From Marinobacter maroccanus (GTDB lineage: Bacteria > Pseudomonadota > Gammaproteobacteria > Pseudomonadales > Oleiphilaceae), in contig NZ_PSSX01000003.1 of NCBI RefSeq assembly GCF_002933275.1, forward strand, positions 1 through 64,000: a stretch of 64,000 nucleotides of DNA. Reading direction: 5' to 3'. Positions 8,176 to 17,494 of the stretch are shown here, in pieces. Position numbers and translations under genes: made by a program. Position 1 is the first letter of the stretch, and every line of letters begins with the position of its first letter. The notes below the pieces were generated by a model, which had not been told where the DNA came from, searched no databases, and saw only the letters and a list, made by a program, of their open reading frames with translations.

Positions 8176-8896
8176 TGCCTCTTCTGGCGAGCCGTCCGTT
8201 CACAGCCTGCCGTGGCCAGAGCAATACCAAGCCCTGGCCCAACAGAGCAAATCACCGATCCTGAAAGCGTTTTATGAGAGCGGCTGTCCCGCACCCGATA
8301 CGCCCATTTCAGAGGTCCGGATGCTGGCCATCGATTTCGAGACCACCGGGCTCGATGCCAGCCAGCACTCCATTGTCAGCATTGGTCTGGTGCCCTTTAC
8401 TATGGACGGTATCCAGCTGTCCCAGGCAAAACACTGGGTGGTGCGTCCGAAACTGCCCTTGCACCAGACCTCAGTGACCATCCATGGCATTACCCACAGC
8501 GACATCGACGAGGCGCCGGATCTGGAAGAGATTCTGGGGGAGTTGTTCAGCTACCTGAATGGCCGCATCCCGGTGGTTCATTACCGGAACATCGAGCGAC
8601 CGTTCCTGGATGTGGCCCTGCGCTGGCGACTGGGCGAGGGCATACGGTTTCCGGTTCTTGATACCATGGCCATCGAAGCTCACCTGCATCCGGATCGCAA
8701 CCCTTCCCGGTGGCAACGACTGATGGGCAAGAAGCCGGTATCGATCCGGTTGGCCGACAGCCGGCTGCGTTATGGGCTGCCCCATTATGCCGCCCATAAC
8801 GCCCTGATTGATGCCATTGCCACGGCGGAGTTGTTGCAGGCGCAGGTGCTGCACCACTTCAGCCGGGAGACGCGGGTGGCGGATCTTTGGCTATGA
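8168..8896 (+). CDS. DnaQ-like 3'-5' exonuclease
   Basis: A 242-residue DEDDh-type exonuclease. Exo I is IDFETTGLD (about residues 55-63), Exo II lies around HYRNIERPFLDVALRW, and Exo III with the catalytic His is HNALIDAIATAELL near the C-terminus. It resembles the epsilon proofreading subunit but lacks the polymerase-binding tail. The start overlaps the DUF294 gene by 8 bases. This pairing of a CBS/DUF294 protein with an exonuclease suggests a shared, uncharacterised nucleotide-related role. Confidence 0.85.
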   Translation: MSDASSGEPSVHSLPWPEQYQALAQQSKSPILKAFYESGCPAPDTPISEVRMLAIDFETTGLDASQHSIVSIGLVPFTMDGIQLSQAKHWVVRPKLPLHQTSVTIHGITHSDIDEAPDLEEILGELFSYLNGRIPVVHYRNIERPFLDVALRWRLGEGIRFPVLDTMAIEAHLHPDRNPSRWQRLMGKKPVSIRLADSRLRYGLPHYAAHNALIDAIATAELLQAQVLHHFSRETRVADLWL

Positions 8897-8902
8897 TGCG
8901 GG

Positions 8903-8932
8903 TGTCGGATTACGCTGCGCTAATCCGACCTA
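8903..8932 (-). repeat. REP-like palindrome (family 1, single copy)
   Basis: On the minus strand it reads GTAG, then GTCGGATTAGCG...CGTAATCCGAC, a GTAG tetranucleotide followed by an imperfect hairpin. It lies just after the exonuclease stop, between convergent genes. It belongs to the same family as the copies at 13316-13518 and 17382-17471. Confidence 0.75.
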
Positions 8933-8963
8933 CTCGTTAATCCGATGTGCGCTGGTAAGACAG

Positions 8964-10196
8964 TCACTGGCTGGCCATGTCGGTTTCCGGTTTGACGTCG
9001 TCCATCCACTTGCCATAGCCGGCCTGTTCCATGTCCTCCAGGGGGATAAAGTCCATCGCCGCGGAGTTCATGCAGTAGCGCAACCCGGTCGGCGCGGGGC
9101 CATCGTTAAAGACATGGCCCAGGTGGGAATCCGCGTGAGTGCTGCGAATTTCCGTACGGGTCATGAAGAACGACTTGTCCTCGCGTTCCACCACGGCCTC
9201 TGGCGTGATGGGCCGGGTAAAGCTCGGCCAGCCGGTACCGGATTTGTACTTGTCACGGGATGAGAACAGCGGCTCGCCCGAGACAATATCCACGTAAAGC
9301 CCTGGTTTCTTGTTGTCCCAGTATTTGTTGTTGAACGCCGGCTCGGTGCCATCTTCCTGAGTGACCTCGTACTGCATATCGGTCAGGCGCTGCTTCAGGA
9401 CATCCTTGGCCGGCTTTTCAAAGCTTACCGGATCAAAGCCACTGCCCATCTGGCCGGGCTCTGTGCTGACGCTTTCATCGCCCACCAGATCGTCACTGGC
9501 GTCCACAGTGGCATTCTCCTGGAAGCGGGTGTAATCGAGCTCGTAATCCTCGCCATACACCTTCTCGATAAACTGATAGCGGCCAGAGTTGAAGGTGTAG
9601 AAGTTGTAGCGCACCGGATTCTTGTCGTAGTAGTCCTGGTGATATTCCTCGGCCGGGTAGAATTTCTTGAATGGCACGATTTCGATCACCACAGGTTTCT
9701 GGTAAACGCCGGAAGCCTCCAACTCTGCAACGGCCGCTTCGGCCAGGCGCTTCTGCTCAGGGTTATGGTAGAAAATAGCCGGTCGATACTGCTGGCCACG
9801 GTCCACAAACTGACCCTGATTGTCGGTCGGGTCCATCATCCGCCAGAGCGCCTGCAGCAGGCCCTCGTAGGTCATTTCGCTGGGATCGTAATAGACCTGT
9901 ACCGCTTCGGTATGGCCAGTCTGCCCCGAGGCAACCTGCTTATAGGAAGGGCTTGCCTCTTCCCCACCGGAATAGCCCGAGACGACTTCCACCACGCCCG
10001 GCACCCGCTTCTCGTACCCGGCCTCGACACACCAGAAACAACCGCCAGCAAAGGTTGCCACAGCCAGACCCGGCTGATCCGGTGCGTATTTGCTCATCTG
10101 CGACTCCGACTTTTCGGCAACCGCGTAGGTGGTGAACAGACCAGCTACAGAGACAAGTGCCACAGCGGAAAACAAACCCAAAATCTTGCGTTTCAT
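8964..10196 (-). CDS. msrAB: Periplasmic bifunctional methionine sulfoxide reductase MsrA/MsrB
   Basis: A 410-residue fusion. A signal peptide ([23 protein letters not shown]) leads to an MsrA domain with catalytic Cys in GGCFWC (about residue 53) and the GYSGG motif. A linker follows, then an MsrB domain with [18 protein letters not shown] and the catalytic Cys in RYCMNSAA (about 378). MsrA reduces Met-S-oxide and MsrB Met-R-oxide in damaged proteins. The MsrB zinc cysteines are absent (DIVSGEPLF at that place), as in zinc-free MsrB forms. It probably repairs envelope proteins. It is transcribed away from the two-component genes to its right, with its own leader at 10197-10275. Confidence 0.92.
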   Translation of the reverse strand: MKRKILGLFSAVALVSVAGLFTTYAVAEKSESQMSKYAPDQPGLAVATFAGGCFWCVEAGYEKRVPGVVEVVSGYSGGEEASPSYKQVASGQTGHTEAVQVYYDPSEMTYEGLLQALWRMMDPTDNQGQFVDRGQQYRPAIFYHNPEQKRLAEAAVAELEASGVYQKPVVIEIVPFKKFYPAEEYHQDYYDKNPVRYNFYTFNSGRYQFIEKVYGEDYELDYTRFQENATVDASDDLVGDESVSTEPGQMGSGFDPVSFEKPAKDVLKQRLTDMQYEVTQEDGTEPAFNNKYWDNKKPGLYVDIVSGEPLFSSRDKYKSGTGWPSFTRPITPEAVVEREDKSFFMTRTEIRSTHADSHLGHVFNDGPAPTGLRYCMNSAAMDFIPLEDMEQAGYGKWMDDVKPETDMASQ

Positions 10197-10275
10197 CAGA
10201 CTTCTCCTTCACGTGATTCCATACCTACAGCGTAGGGTCGTGGATTCACGAAAATGTTCACCAGGTATTACGAAT

Positions 10276-11775
10276 TCATAACGCTGTGGATTTTTCTCCG
10301 CCCGGCGCGGAACTGTCACCGACCAGAGGCAGCCAGACGCTGAAAACGGCGCCACCAGCATTGCGGACAGAGAGTCTCCCCTGCTGCAGTGACACCATCC
10401 TCTGGGCAATGGCGAGCCCAAGCCCGGCATGGCCTGTCCTCGAAGCGCCTGCGGCCTGGTAAAAGGGTTCGAAGACGTGTTCCAGGTCCGCCTCATCAAT
10501 GCCGGGGCCAGCATCCGCGACGGTAATCTCCGCACCGCCGTCCCGTTCGGCAACGCTCAGTGTGATCTCCGTGTCCTGTGGCGAATGGCTGATGGCATTG
10601 CTGATCAGGTTATCCAATACCCGCTCGGTCATGGCGATGTCCGCCAGCACCCTGACCGACGCCACGGAGACAATCGACAGGGCTACGCCTGCACGCTCTG
10701 CTTCGGGATGGTGTTTCTGCACCACATCATGCAGGAGTTCGGCAACCACAAACGGTTCCGTCTTCGGCTGCTTCTCGCGGGCATCCAGTGCCGCAAGCTC
10801 AAACAGTTCTTCTACCAGCCGACCCAGCCGGTGGCTTTCAGCCAGGGCCACATCCAGGAAGCGCGCCCGCTCCTCGGGACCAAGCGTGTCCTGTTTCAGG
10901 CGCAAGGCTTCAATGTAACCCTGGATGGATGCCAGTGGCGTTCTCAGGTCATGGGAGACCTGGGCAACCAGTTGCCGGCGCTGGGCATCCTTGTGCTTCA
11001 GCAGATCCAGTTGGGCGACAATCCGCTGTGCCATCTGATCAAACCGGGCGGCCAGGTAATCAATGTCATCACCCTTGCCGGCCACCGCCGCCATGCTCTC
11101 CGGTGTCATTCCGCGCTCGAAGGATTCCACCCGCTCGGTCAGCCGCGACAGCCGGCGCGTCAGCAGCCGGAAGAACACCAGGCCGGCCAGCAAACCGACA
11201 AACAGGCTCACGGCGAGCGCGCCTGCACCCATCTGCAGGAGGCGGTTGCTGTGCACCATACTCTCTGCCAGATCGTATTCCTCGCCCCGCAGAACAACGT
11301 ACAGGTAACCCGTTGGATCATCTGCTGATGGCACCGGCGTTACCGAGAAAACTTTTCTCCGGTCATGGCTGCGCGGGTCATCGCCGGGCAGTGGATAGGC
11401 TTCAGGGGTTTCCAGCAGTGTTCTGATGGGAGCCAGGGACACCCGATTGCGCTTGATCTTGTTCGGGTCCGCCGAGTAGGAAAGGATGTTGCCGTCGGTA
11501 TCCAGAAGATAGATCTCGATGCTGGGATTGATGGTCATGTACAGCTCAAACAGCTGCTTCAGGGCGTCGCGGTTGAGTTCGCCATCAGTTACCAGGTTTC
11601 GGTCAGACACCAGATTGCGGGCAAGATCCCGGTTCAGTTGCTGGTTAACCGCGGCCGAGTATTCCCGCACCGAAGACAGACTCAGAAAAGTGAAGAGCCC
11701 TCCCACCACGAGCAGCAACAGGAACAGACCAATGGCCAGCCGGGCATAGAGGGTTCGGAATACAGACAGGGCCAT
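10276..11775 (-). CDS. Membrane sensor histidine kinase
   Basis: A 499-residue class I kinase. It has TM1 (LAIGLFLLLLVVGGLFTFL), a periplasmic loop of about 140 residues, TM2 (GALAVSLFVGLLAGLVFF), a HAMP region, an H-box SHDLRTPLASIQG, N-box DNLISNAISHS, G1 DAGPGI and G2 GHAGLGLAI. The signal is unknown. It follows the response regulator; a TTG at 11781 would overlap the regulator stop, but the ATG at 11775 three bases after that stop is the better start. The C-terminal tail contains SAPGGEKS. Confidence 0.85.
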   Translation of the reverse strand: MALSVFRTLYARLAIGLFLLLLVVGGLFTFLSLSSVREYSAAVNQQLNRDLARNLVSDRNLVTDGELNRDALKQLFELYMTINPSIEIYLLDTDGNILSYSADPNKIKRNRVSLAPIRTLLETPEAYPLPGDDPRSHDRRKVFSVTPVPSADDPTGYLYVVLRGEEYDLAESMVHSNRLLQMGAGALAVSLFVGLLAGLVFFRLLTRRLSRLTERVESFERGMTPESMAAVAGKGDDIDYLAARFDQMAQRIVAQLDLLKHKDAQRRQLVAQVSHDLRTPLASIQGYIEALRLKQDTLGPEERARFLDVALAESHRLGRLVEELFELAALDAREKQPKTEPFVVAELLHDVVQKHHPEAERAGVALSIVSVASVRVLADIAMTERVLDNLISNAISHSPQDTEITLSVAERDGGAEITVADAGPGIDEADLEHVFEPFYQAAGASRTGHAGLGLAIAQRMVSLQQGRLSVRNAGGAVFSVWLPLVGDSSAPGGEKSTAL

Positions 11776-11777
11776 GA

Positions 11778-12494
11778 TCAATCCATAAACCGATAGCCAA
11801 CACCCCAGACTGTCTGGACGTATCGGGGCTCGGCGGGGTCGGCTTCAATCTTGTTACGCAGGCGGTTGATGTGGGTGTTCACGGTGTGCTCATAACCCTC
11901 ATGGTTGTAGCCCCAGACCGCATCAAGCAACTGCGCCCGGCTGAACACCCGGCCCCGATGGGAGGCAAAGTGCCAGAGCAGGTCAAACTCACGGGCGGTC
12001 AGATCCACTTCCCGGTCGTTCACAAATACCCGCCGGCGAACCGGATCAATTTTCAGACCGTCCACCTGAATCTCTTCCACGTCCTTGCTTGCAGACGAGC
12101 CCTGAGAGAGGGCGTCGACCCGGCGAAAAAGAGCTTTGATGCGGGCCGCCAGTTCCGCCACGCTGAACGGTTTTGTCAGGTAGTCATCCGCTCCCATCTC
12201 CAGGCCCAGAACCCGGTCCAGCTCCGTGCTCTTCGCCGTCAGCATCAGAACGGGCACATAACCAGGGCAGGATCGTATCTCGCGGCACACCGCCAGACCA
12301 TCCAGGCCGGGCAGCATCAGATCCAGAATTACCAGATCGATGCCACCCTCACGGAACCGTTCCAGACCGGTATCACCCCGATCCACCAGAACGGCCCTCA
12401 TGCCCAGATCCGACACCTGCATACGCACCAGCTCACCGATGCCCGGGTTGTCTTCGATAATCAGTACCGTTCGCGTCATGGTCTCGTGGCTCAT
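11778..12494 (-). CDS. OmpR-family response regulator
   Basis: A 238-residue protein. The receiver domain has an acidic pocket (IEDNPGIGE), phospho-acceptor Asp in VILDLMLPGLDG and the conserved Lys in YLTKPFSVAEL. A winged-helix DNA-binding domain follows (LTAREFDLLWHFASHRGRVFSR ... VWGYNHEGYEHTVNTHINRLRNKIE). It is first in an operon with the kinase at 10276 and is almost certainly its partner. The target genes are not evident; neighbours are msrAB and a QsdR-type regulator on the opposite strand. Confidence 0.9.
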   Translation of the reverse strand: MSHETMTRTVLIIEDNPGIGELVRMQVSDLGMRAVLVDRGDTGLERFREGGIDLVILDLMLPGLDGLAVCREIRSCPGYVPVLMLTAKSTELDRVLGLEMGADDYLTKPFSVAELAARIKALFRRVDALSQGSSASKDVEEIQVDGLKIDPVRRRVFVNDREVDLTAREFDLLWHFASHRGRVFSRAQLLDAVWGYNHEGYEHTVNTHINRLRNKIEADPAEPRYVQTVWGVGYRFMD

Positions 12495-12639
12495 TGCCTT
12501 CGCCGGTGGCTTTCGTTGCTTTCAGAGCAGAGTGTAGGCGGAAAAGTTCACAAAACCATCACAGGCCCTGGACACCGCGCGCATAGCCGGCTCCGGGTTT
12601 AGCCGTTAAAATGAATCCAAATTCCGGCACGAGGTTTCA

Positions 12640-13221
12640 GTGGCAGACAAGACCGTAACCAGGGCAACACCCGCCGACGCGTTCAAGCGGGCACGTCGCA
12701 TGTGGCTCAAGGGTGAACGCATTCACCTGGCGCCGCTGGCTGATGAGCTTGGAATTGGCCGGGCTACGCTGTTTCGCTGGGTCGGCAATAAGGATCTGCT
12801 GATCGGCGAGATTCTCTGGTCCCTGTACGAACCCCTGTGGCGACAGGCCATGGCCGAAACCCCCGGCGTGGGCGTGGACTACATCGTCGGCGTATACCGC
12901 CGCACCAATTCCGCCATCCTGCACTTCGAGCCGCTACGGCGCTTCATCAACCAGGACCCGGAATACGCCCTGAAGATCCTCACCTCGTCCCAATCGATCC
13001 TGCATACCCGCACGGTCGAGACCAACACCCGCATGCTGAAAGACCAGGTAGCGGCCGGGCACATCAAGCCGCCGATGAACATCTTTAGTTTGTCTTACTT
13101 CATGATTCGACTGGCAGAGTCCTGCCTGTATAGCGACATCATTGCCGGGCGGGAGCCAAGGGAGGCGGAGTTGGAGGATGCCTGTACGGCGGTTCGGATT
13201 CTGCTTGGGGGGAAGGCCTGA
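12640..13221 (+). CDS. TetR/QsdR-family transcriptional regulator
   Basis: A 193-residue protein starting with GTG, preceded by GAGG at 12631. The N-terminal helix-turn-helix (HLAPLADELGIGRATLFRWVG, about residues 28-48) is TetR-like but short. The all-helical remainder matches the QsdR family, named for a regulator near quorum-signal lactonases in Rhodococcus. No lactonase lies here. The nearest genes are an aldehyde and an alcohol dehydrogenase, so control of those is a plausible alternative. It is transcribed divergently from the OmpR-type regulator with a 145-base shared intergenic region. Confidence 0.75.
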   Translation: MADKTVTRATPADAFKRARRMWLKGERIHLAPLADELGIGRATLFRWVGNKDLLIGEILWSLYEPLWRQAMAETPGVGVDYIVGVYRRTNSAILHFEPLRRFINQDPEYALKILTSSQSILHTRTVETNTRMLKDQVAAGHIKPPMNIFSLSYFMIRLAESCLYSDIIAGREPREAELEDACTAVRILLGGKA

Positions 13222-13242
13222 GGCTTATAGGCTTTGGTGGCT

Positions 13243-13294
13243 GGCCCCGAGGCGGGGTGTCTTTTCTTCTGGGAAAAACACCCCACCCCGTGGC
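13243..13294. repeat. G-rich palindromic element (family 2, short copy)
   Basis: Inverted repeat with arms GGCCCCGAGGCGGGGTGT and ACACCCCACCCCGTGGCC around a TTTTC...GAAAA loop. The arms closely resemble those of the elements at 17495-17587 and 31346-31438, but the conserved core between them is missing. Confidence 0.6.
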
Positions 13295-13315
13295 CGATCT
13301 ATCTTTGGCAGATCT

Positions 13316-13518
13316 GTCGGATTACGGCTTCGCCTAATCCGACCTACATTCTGAACCTTACAGTAGGTCGGGTTAGGCCGAGCCGTAACCCGACACCAAT
13401 CCGATCCACATTCCGAACCTTACAGTAGGTCGGGTTAGGCAAAGCCGTAACCCGACACTAATCCGACCCACATTCCGAACCTTACCGTAGGTCGGGTTAG
13501 GCAAAGCCGTAACCCGAC
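13316..13518. repeat. REP cluster: one inverted plus three tandem units
   Basis: Four 32-base REP units. The first (13316-13347) is in minus orientation, ending CCTAC. Three plus-orientation units begin GTAGGTCGGGTTAGGC at 13363, 13425 and 13487. The last three repeat with an exact 62-base period including near-identical linkers (CATTCCGAACCTTAC). Each unit is a GTAG tetranucleotide followed by a hairpin, the organisation recognised by REP-associated tyrosine transposases (RAYTs). The cluster fills the gap between convergent genes (the regulator and the aldehyde dehydrogenase). Confidence 0.85.
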
Positions 13519-13533
13519 ACCGAGCTCCAGCCC

Positions 13534-14949
13534 TTACAACTGAAGCGACCGGATTTCCAGAAACTCCTCCAGTCCCCACTTGCCGAATTCGCGGCCAATA
13601 CCAGAGTGGCCAAATCCGCCGAACGGCGCCATGGGGTTGAACGCGCCACCGTTCACGAATACCTGGCCGGTGCGCAGCTTGCCGGCAATTTTCTTGGCCT
13701 TGGCATCATCACCTGACCAGACCGCGCCGGAAAGCCCGTACTGGGTACCGTTGGCGATTTTCACCGCCTCGGCTTCGTCGTTGTAGGGAATCACGCATAG
13801 CACCGGCCCGAAGATCTCCTCCTGGGCGATGCGGCTATCCGGCTTGACGTTGCCGAAGACTGTGGCCTTGACGAAGTAACCCTTGTCACAACCCTCGGGC
13901 GCCTCAGGGCCACCGGCAACCAGCTTGGCACCTTCCTCGATACCGAGCTTGATGTAGTCGATCACCTTGTCACGCTGCTGGGCTGAGGACAGCGGGCCCA
14001 ATCGTGTGGTTTCTTCCAGCGGGTTACCCGGAGTCATTTTCGCCACGGCCGCGGCGGCCAGCTCGCAGGCTTCATCGTGCTTGTCGGCCGGAACCAGCAT
14101 GCGGGTGAGTGCGGTACAAGTCTGGCCGGAGTTCAGCAGGCAGTTGTTGATCGTGCCTTTCACGGCAGCCGCCAGGTCGGCATCCGGGAGGATCACCGAG
14201 GCGGATTTGCCACCCATCTCCAGGGCGATTCGTTTGAAATCGTCGGCAGCAGCGTGGGCAATCAGATTGCCGGTACGGGTAGAACCGGTGAAAGACACCA
14301 TGCGCACATCCGGATGCTTGATCAGGGTGTCACCCACGGTGTGGCCATAGCCGCACACCATGTTGAACACACCCTTGGGCAGGTCGGTACCGTCCAGGAT
14401 CTCGGCAAGAATGAACGCCGTCTGGGGAGCAATCTCCGAGGGCTTCAGTACCACGGTGCAACCGGCCGCAATCGCCGGAACGATTTTCAGGATCACCTGA
14501 TGCAGCGGGTAGTTCCAGGGGGTAATGCAGCCAACCACACCCACCGGGGCGTATTGCACCTCGGAGTTTCCGGATTGCTCGGTAAACTCGAAGTCCGGCA
14601 ACAGTTTCAGGTAGCTCTTGGTCACCGCAGCCGGCATACCGGCCTGGATCGGCGTGGCAAGTTTGATGGGCATGCCCACTTCGCGGCAGACGGTTTCGGC
14701 AATTTCCGGCGCACGTTCTTTCAGGCCTGCGTGAAGCTGTTCCAGAACCTTGATTCGCTCTTCCAGGGTACTTTCCGACCAGCTTTCAAACGCCGCATCG
14801 GCGGCGGCAATGGCCTGTTCCATTTCATCCGCGCCGGCGGCGGGCACGCGGGCAATCACATCACCAGTGCCAGCTTCGTGAATGTCGATCATGTCACCGG
14901 CCCAGCTAACCCATTGGCCGTTGATGTAGTTCCTGTTCAGTTCGTTCAT
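13534..14949 (-). CDS. Aldehyde dehydrogenase family protein
   Basis: A 471-residue NAD(P)-dependent aldehyde dehydrogenase. It has GVVGCITPWNYPL (about residues 140-152), the cofactor motif VSFTGSTRTGN, the catalytic Glu in ALEMGGKSA and catalytic Cys in LNSGQTCTALTR, followed by EEIFGPVLCVI. The start at 14949 is preferred to the upstream ATG at 14973 because GAGGTGA lies just in front and the protein then begins MNELNRNYINGQW as in relatives. It lies 10 bases after the alcohol dehydrogenase, so the pair would turn an alcohol into an acid. The natural aldehyde is unknown. Confidence 0.88.
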   Translation of the reverse strand: MNELNRNYINGQWVSWAGDMIDIHEAGTGDVIARVPAAGADEMEQAIAAADAAFESWSESTLEERIKVLEQLHAGLKERAPEIAETVCREVGMPIKLATPIQAGMPAAVTKSYLKLLPDFEFTEQSGNSEVQYAPVGVVGCITPWNYPLHQVILKIVPAIAAGCTVVLKPSEIAPQTAFILAEILDGTDLPKGVFNMVCGYGHTVGDTLIKHPDVRMVSFTGSTRTGNLIAHAAADDFKRIALEMGGKSASVILPDADLAAAVKGTINNCLLNSGQTCTALTRMLVPADKHDEACELAAAAVAKMTPGNPLEETTRLGPLSSAQQRDKVIDYIKLGIEEGAKLVAGGPEAPEGCDKGYFVKATVFGNVKPDSRIAQEEIFGPVLCVIPYNDEAEAVKIANGTQYGLSGAVWSGDDAKAKKIAGKLRTGQVFVNGGAFNPMAPFGGFGHSGIGREFGKWGLEEFLEIRSLQL

Positions 14950-14959
14950 GCTCTTCACC

Positions 14960-16066
14960 TCAATCAAATACAATTACGCCCCGGGCATTCTTGCCCGCCA
15001 CCATATCGTCGAACGCCTGCGCGGCATCTTCTATGGGGTAGGTCCGGGTAACCAGTTCGTCCAGCTTGAGTTTACCAGCCTTGTAAAGACCCAGGATTCT
15101 GGGGAAATCGTGCTGCGGCCTTGCCGAGCCCAGCCAGCTGCCTTTCAGGGTGCGCTCATCCGCTGGCAAAGTCAGGGTGGTCAGCGTGGTCTTGTCTTTC
15201 GGATCGGCCACACCCACCACGACAGCGGTACCACCACGGCCGAGACTCTTGTAGGCCTGTTCGACCACCGGCCCGGCGCCTACGCATTCGAAGGCGTAGT
15301 CGACACCGCCGGTCAGTTTCTTTACCGCCTTGGCCGCATCATCCACGTCGTTGATATTGATGGTATGAGTGGCGCCAAATTCTTTTGCCATCTCCAGCTT
15401 TTTGGGGTTGCTGTCCACCGCCACGATCATCTCTGCGCCAGCGGTGACACAGCCCTGGACGGCATTGAGACCAACGCCGCCGATACCGAACACGGCGGCG
15501 CGGGAGCCGGGTTCAAGCTTTGCGGTGTTGAAGACAGCACCAACACCAGTCATTACGGCACAGCCGACCAGGGCGGCGTTCTGCATGGGCACCGTTTCAT
15601 CCACTTTGACGCAATTATCCACGTGCATGGTGGCGAACTCGGCCATCACCCCACAGGCGCCGAAGACGTTCAGGGGCTCGCCGTCTGCACCTTTGGTTCT
15701 GACCGTGCCATCCGGCAGGTTGAACATGGCCTTGCGGGCGTTCTCGCACAGCACCGGGCGGCCACGGACACACTGGCTGCATTTGCCGCACATGGAGATA
15801 AACGTGCTCACCACATGGTCGCCTTCCTTGAAGGCAGTCACGCCCTCACCGACTTCGACAACCACTCCGGCGGCTTCATGCCCTAATATCAGGGGAGGCG
15901 GATAGGGAATCTTGCCCGTGGTGGCGGACAGATCGCTGTGGCAAACGCCGCAGGCCGCGATCTTGATGGTGATTTCATCCCGCTTGGGGCCTTCCACCGT
16001 GATGGTTTCCACCTGAACGGGCTGTCCCCATTCCCGGCAGACGACTGCTTTGGCTTGTCTGTCCAT
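14960..16066 (-). CDS. Zinc-dependent alcohol dehydrogenase
   Basis: A 368-residue medium-chain dehydrogenase of the class III-like group. The catalytic zinc site is around CGVCHSDL and GHEAAG, the structural zinc ligands are CGKCSQCVRGRPVLC (about residues 92-106), and the Rossmann motif is FGIGGVGLNAVQG (about 193-205). It is first in a two-gene operon with the aldehyde dehydrogenase. The context of acyl-CoA enzymes suggests oxidation of medium- or long-chain alcohols or omega-hydroxy acids, but the substrate cannot be read from the sequence. Confidence 0.87.
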   Translation of the reverse strand: MDRQAKAVVCREWGQPVQVETITVEGPKRDEITIKIAACGVCHSDLSATTGKIPYPPPLILGHEAAGVVVEVGEGVTAFKEGDHVVSTFISMCGKCSQCVRGRPVLCENARKAMFNLPDGTVRTKGADGEPLNVFGACGVMAEFATMHVDNCVKVDETVPMQNAALVGCAVMTGVGAVFNTAKLEPGSRAAVFGIGGVGLNAVQGCVTAGAEMIVAVDSNPKKLEMAKEFGATHTININDVDDAAKAVKKLTGGVDYAFECVGAGPVVEQAYKSLGRGGTAVVVGVADPKDKTTLTTLTLPADERTLKGSWLGSARPQHDFPRILGLYKAGKLKLDELVTRTYPIEDAAQAFDDMVAGKNARGVIVFD

Positions 16067-16089
16067 GCTGATCCCCTTTTGGTGAACAA

Positions 16090-16166
16090 GGGGTCAGAAG
16101 AAAGCCTTCATCTAACCCCGGTAATCTGATGAAGAAGGGGGCAGAAGAACGCGTTCTTCTGACCCC
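16090..16166. repeat. GGGGTCAGA hairpin pair (family 3)
   Basis: Two adjacent hairpins directly after the thiolase stop. The first, GGGGTCAGAAGAA (16090-16102) with TTCATCTAACCCC (16107-16119), is imperfect. The second, GGGGGCAGAAGAA (16137-16149) with TTCTTCTGACCCC (16154-16166), is nearly perfect. A related hairpin is at 63875-63904. Repeats of this GGGGTCAG/CTGACCCC form are common near RAYT genes. They may also end transcription of the thiolase gene. Confidence 0.65.
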
Positions 16167-16170
16167 AATT

Positions 16171-17355
16171 TCACAATACTTCGAACAAGCCAGCAGCACC
16201 CTGGCCGCCGCCTATGCACATGGTGACCACCACGTATTTCGCCCCACGGCGCTTGCCTTCGATGAGGGCGTGGCCTGTCTGGCGGGAGCCGGTAACACCA
16301 AAGGGGTGGCCGATGGAAATAGAGCCACCGTTAACATTCAGCTTCTCCATAGGAATGCCAAGACGGTCACGGCAGTAAATCACCTGGGACGCAAAGGCTT
16401 CATTCAGCTCCCAAAGATCAATATCGTCCATGGTCAGGCCCGCACGCTCCAGCAGACGCGGGATCGCATACACGGGGCCGATGCCCATCTCATCCGGCTC
16501 GCATCCGGCAACAGCGAAGCCCCGGAAAATGCCCATGGGTTCGATGTTGTGCTTCTCGGCGTAGGTGCTGTTCATCACCGTACACACGGAGGCGCCGTCC
16601 GACAGCTGGCTGGCATTGCCGGCTGTGATGAACTGCTCCGGGCCACGCACGGGCTCGAGACCTGCAAGGCCCTCAAGGGTGGTGTTCGGGCGATTGCATT
16701 CGTCACTGGTCAGGGTCACCTGTTTTTCACTGACCTCGCCGGTTTCCTTGTCCTTGACCAACATGGTGGCATCGAAAGGCACGATTTCATCGTCAAACTT
16801 GCCGGCCTGCTGGGCCGCCGCCGTGCGCTGCTGGGAAATCAGCGAATATTCATCCTGGGCTTCACGGCTGACGTTATAGCGCTTGGCCACGATATCTGCC
16901 GTCTCGATCATCGAAAGGTAGAGCTCGGGCTTGTTCTTCATCAGCCACTCGTTAGTGGCATGAAAGCTGTTGATCTTGTCGTTCTGCACCAGGGAAATGG
17001 ACTCAACGCCCCCGGCCACCATGGCCGGCACCTTCTCGGACACAACCCGCTGGGCAGCCAGGGCAATGGACTGCAGACCCGAGCTGCAGAACCGGTTGAT
17101 AGAGAACCCGGCGGTAGTCACGGGCAGACCGGCACGAATAGCCGCCAGACGGGCAATATTCCGGCCCTGGGCGCCTTCCTGGAAAGCCGCGCCCATAATC
17201 ACATCTTCGACAATAGCGGGATCAATACCGGCACGATCAACGGCGTGTTTGATCACATGCCCCGCCAGATCGACACTGTGGGTGTTATTCAAAGAGCCCC
17301 GGTAGGATTTACCCAGAGCAGTACGGGCGGTGGAAACGATGACTGCATCAGACAT
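16171..17355 (-). CDS. Acetyl-CoA acyltransferase (thiolase)
   Basis: A 394-residue thiolase. The nucleophilic Cys is in [14 protein letters not shown] (about residue 89), the His of the NEAFA region is in [11 protein letters not shown], and the C-terminal [11 protein letters not shown] and [13 protein letters not shown] carry the remaining catalytic His and Cys. It cleaves 3-ketoacyl-CoA to acetyl-CoA and a shorter acyl-CoA. It lies downstream of the FadB-like gene, separated by repeats, and with it could play the PimB role in dicarboxylate beta-oxidation. A palindrome TTTCGAAA lies at 17371-17378, just ahead of the start. Confidence 0.9.
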   Translation of the reverse strand: MSDAVIVSTARTALGKSYRGSLNNTHSVDLAGHVIKHAVDRAGIDPAIVEDVIMGAAFQEGAQGRNIARLAAIRAGLPVTTAGFSINRFCSSGLQSIALAAQRVVSEKVPAMVAGGVESISLVQNDKINSFHATNEWLMKNKPELYLSMIETADIVAKRYNVSREAQDEYSLISQQRTAAAQQAGKFDDEIVPFDATMLVKDKETGEVSEKQVTLTSDECNRPNTTLEGLAGLEPVRGPEQFITAGNASQLSDGASVCTVMNSTYAEKHNIEPMGIFRGFAVAGCEPDEMGIGPVYAIPRLLERAGLTMDDIDLWELNEAFASQVIYCRDRLGIPMEKLNVNGGSISIGHPFGVTGSRQTGHALIEGKRRGAKYVVVTMCIGGGQGAAGLFEVL

Positions 17356-17381
17356 AACAATGCCCTCAATTTTCGAAACAT

Positions 17382-17471
17382 GTAGGTCGGATTAGGCGAA
17401 GCCGTAATCCGACATCGATTTGATCGTTTACCTATGGTTGTCGGATTACGGCTTCGCCTAATCCGACCTAC
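17382..17471. repeat. REP inverted pair (BIME-like)
   Basis: Two 32-base family 1 units face each other: 17382-17413 (plus, starting GTAGGTCGGATTAGGC) and 17440-17471 (minus). The copies are exact reverse complements with a 26-base spacer. A paired arrangement like this is the classical bacterial interspersed mosaic element. It lies between the thiolase leader and the end of the FadB-like gene. Confidence 0.85.
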
Positions 17472-17494
17472 AGGTCCAAAGTACTAACTGAACC

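Noticed and set aside
12640-13221. Quorum-quenching regulator role (QsdR)
   Set aside because: Family resemblance only. No lactonase or quorum-sensing gene lies nearby, so the function is not claimed.
13316-13518. Regularly spaced repeats as a CRISPR array
   Set aside because: The spacers between the 32-base units are nearly identical to each other and units are palindromes preceded by GTAG. This is a tandem REP array, and no cas gene is present.
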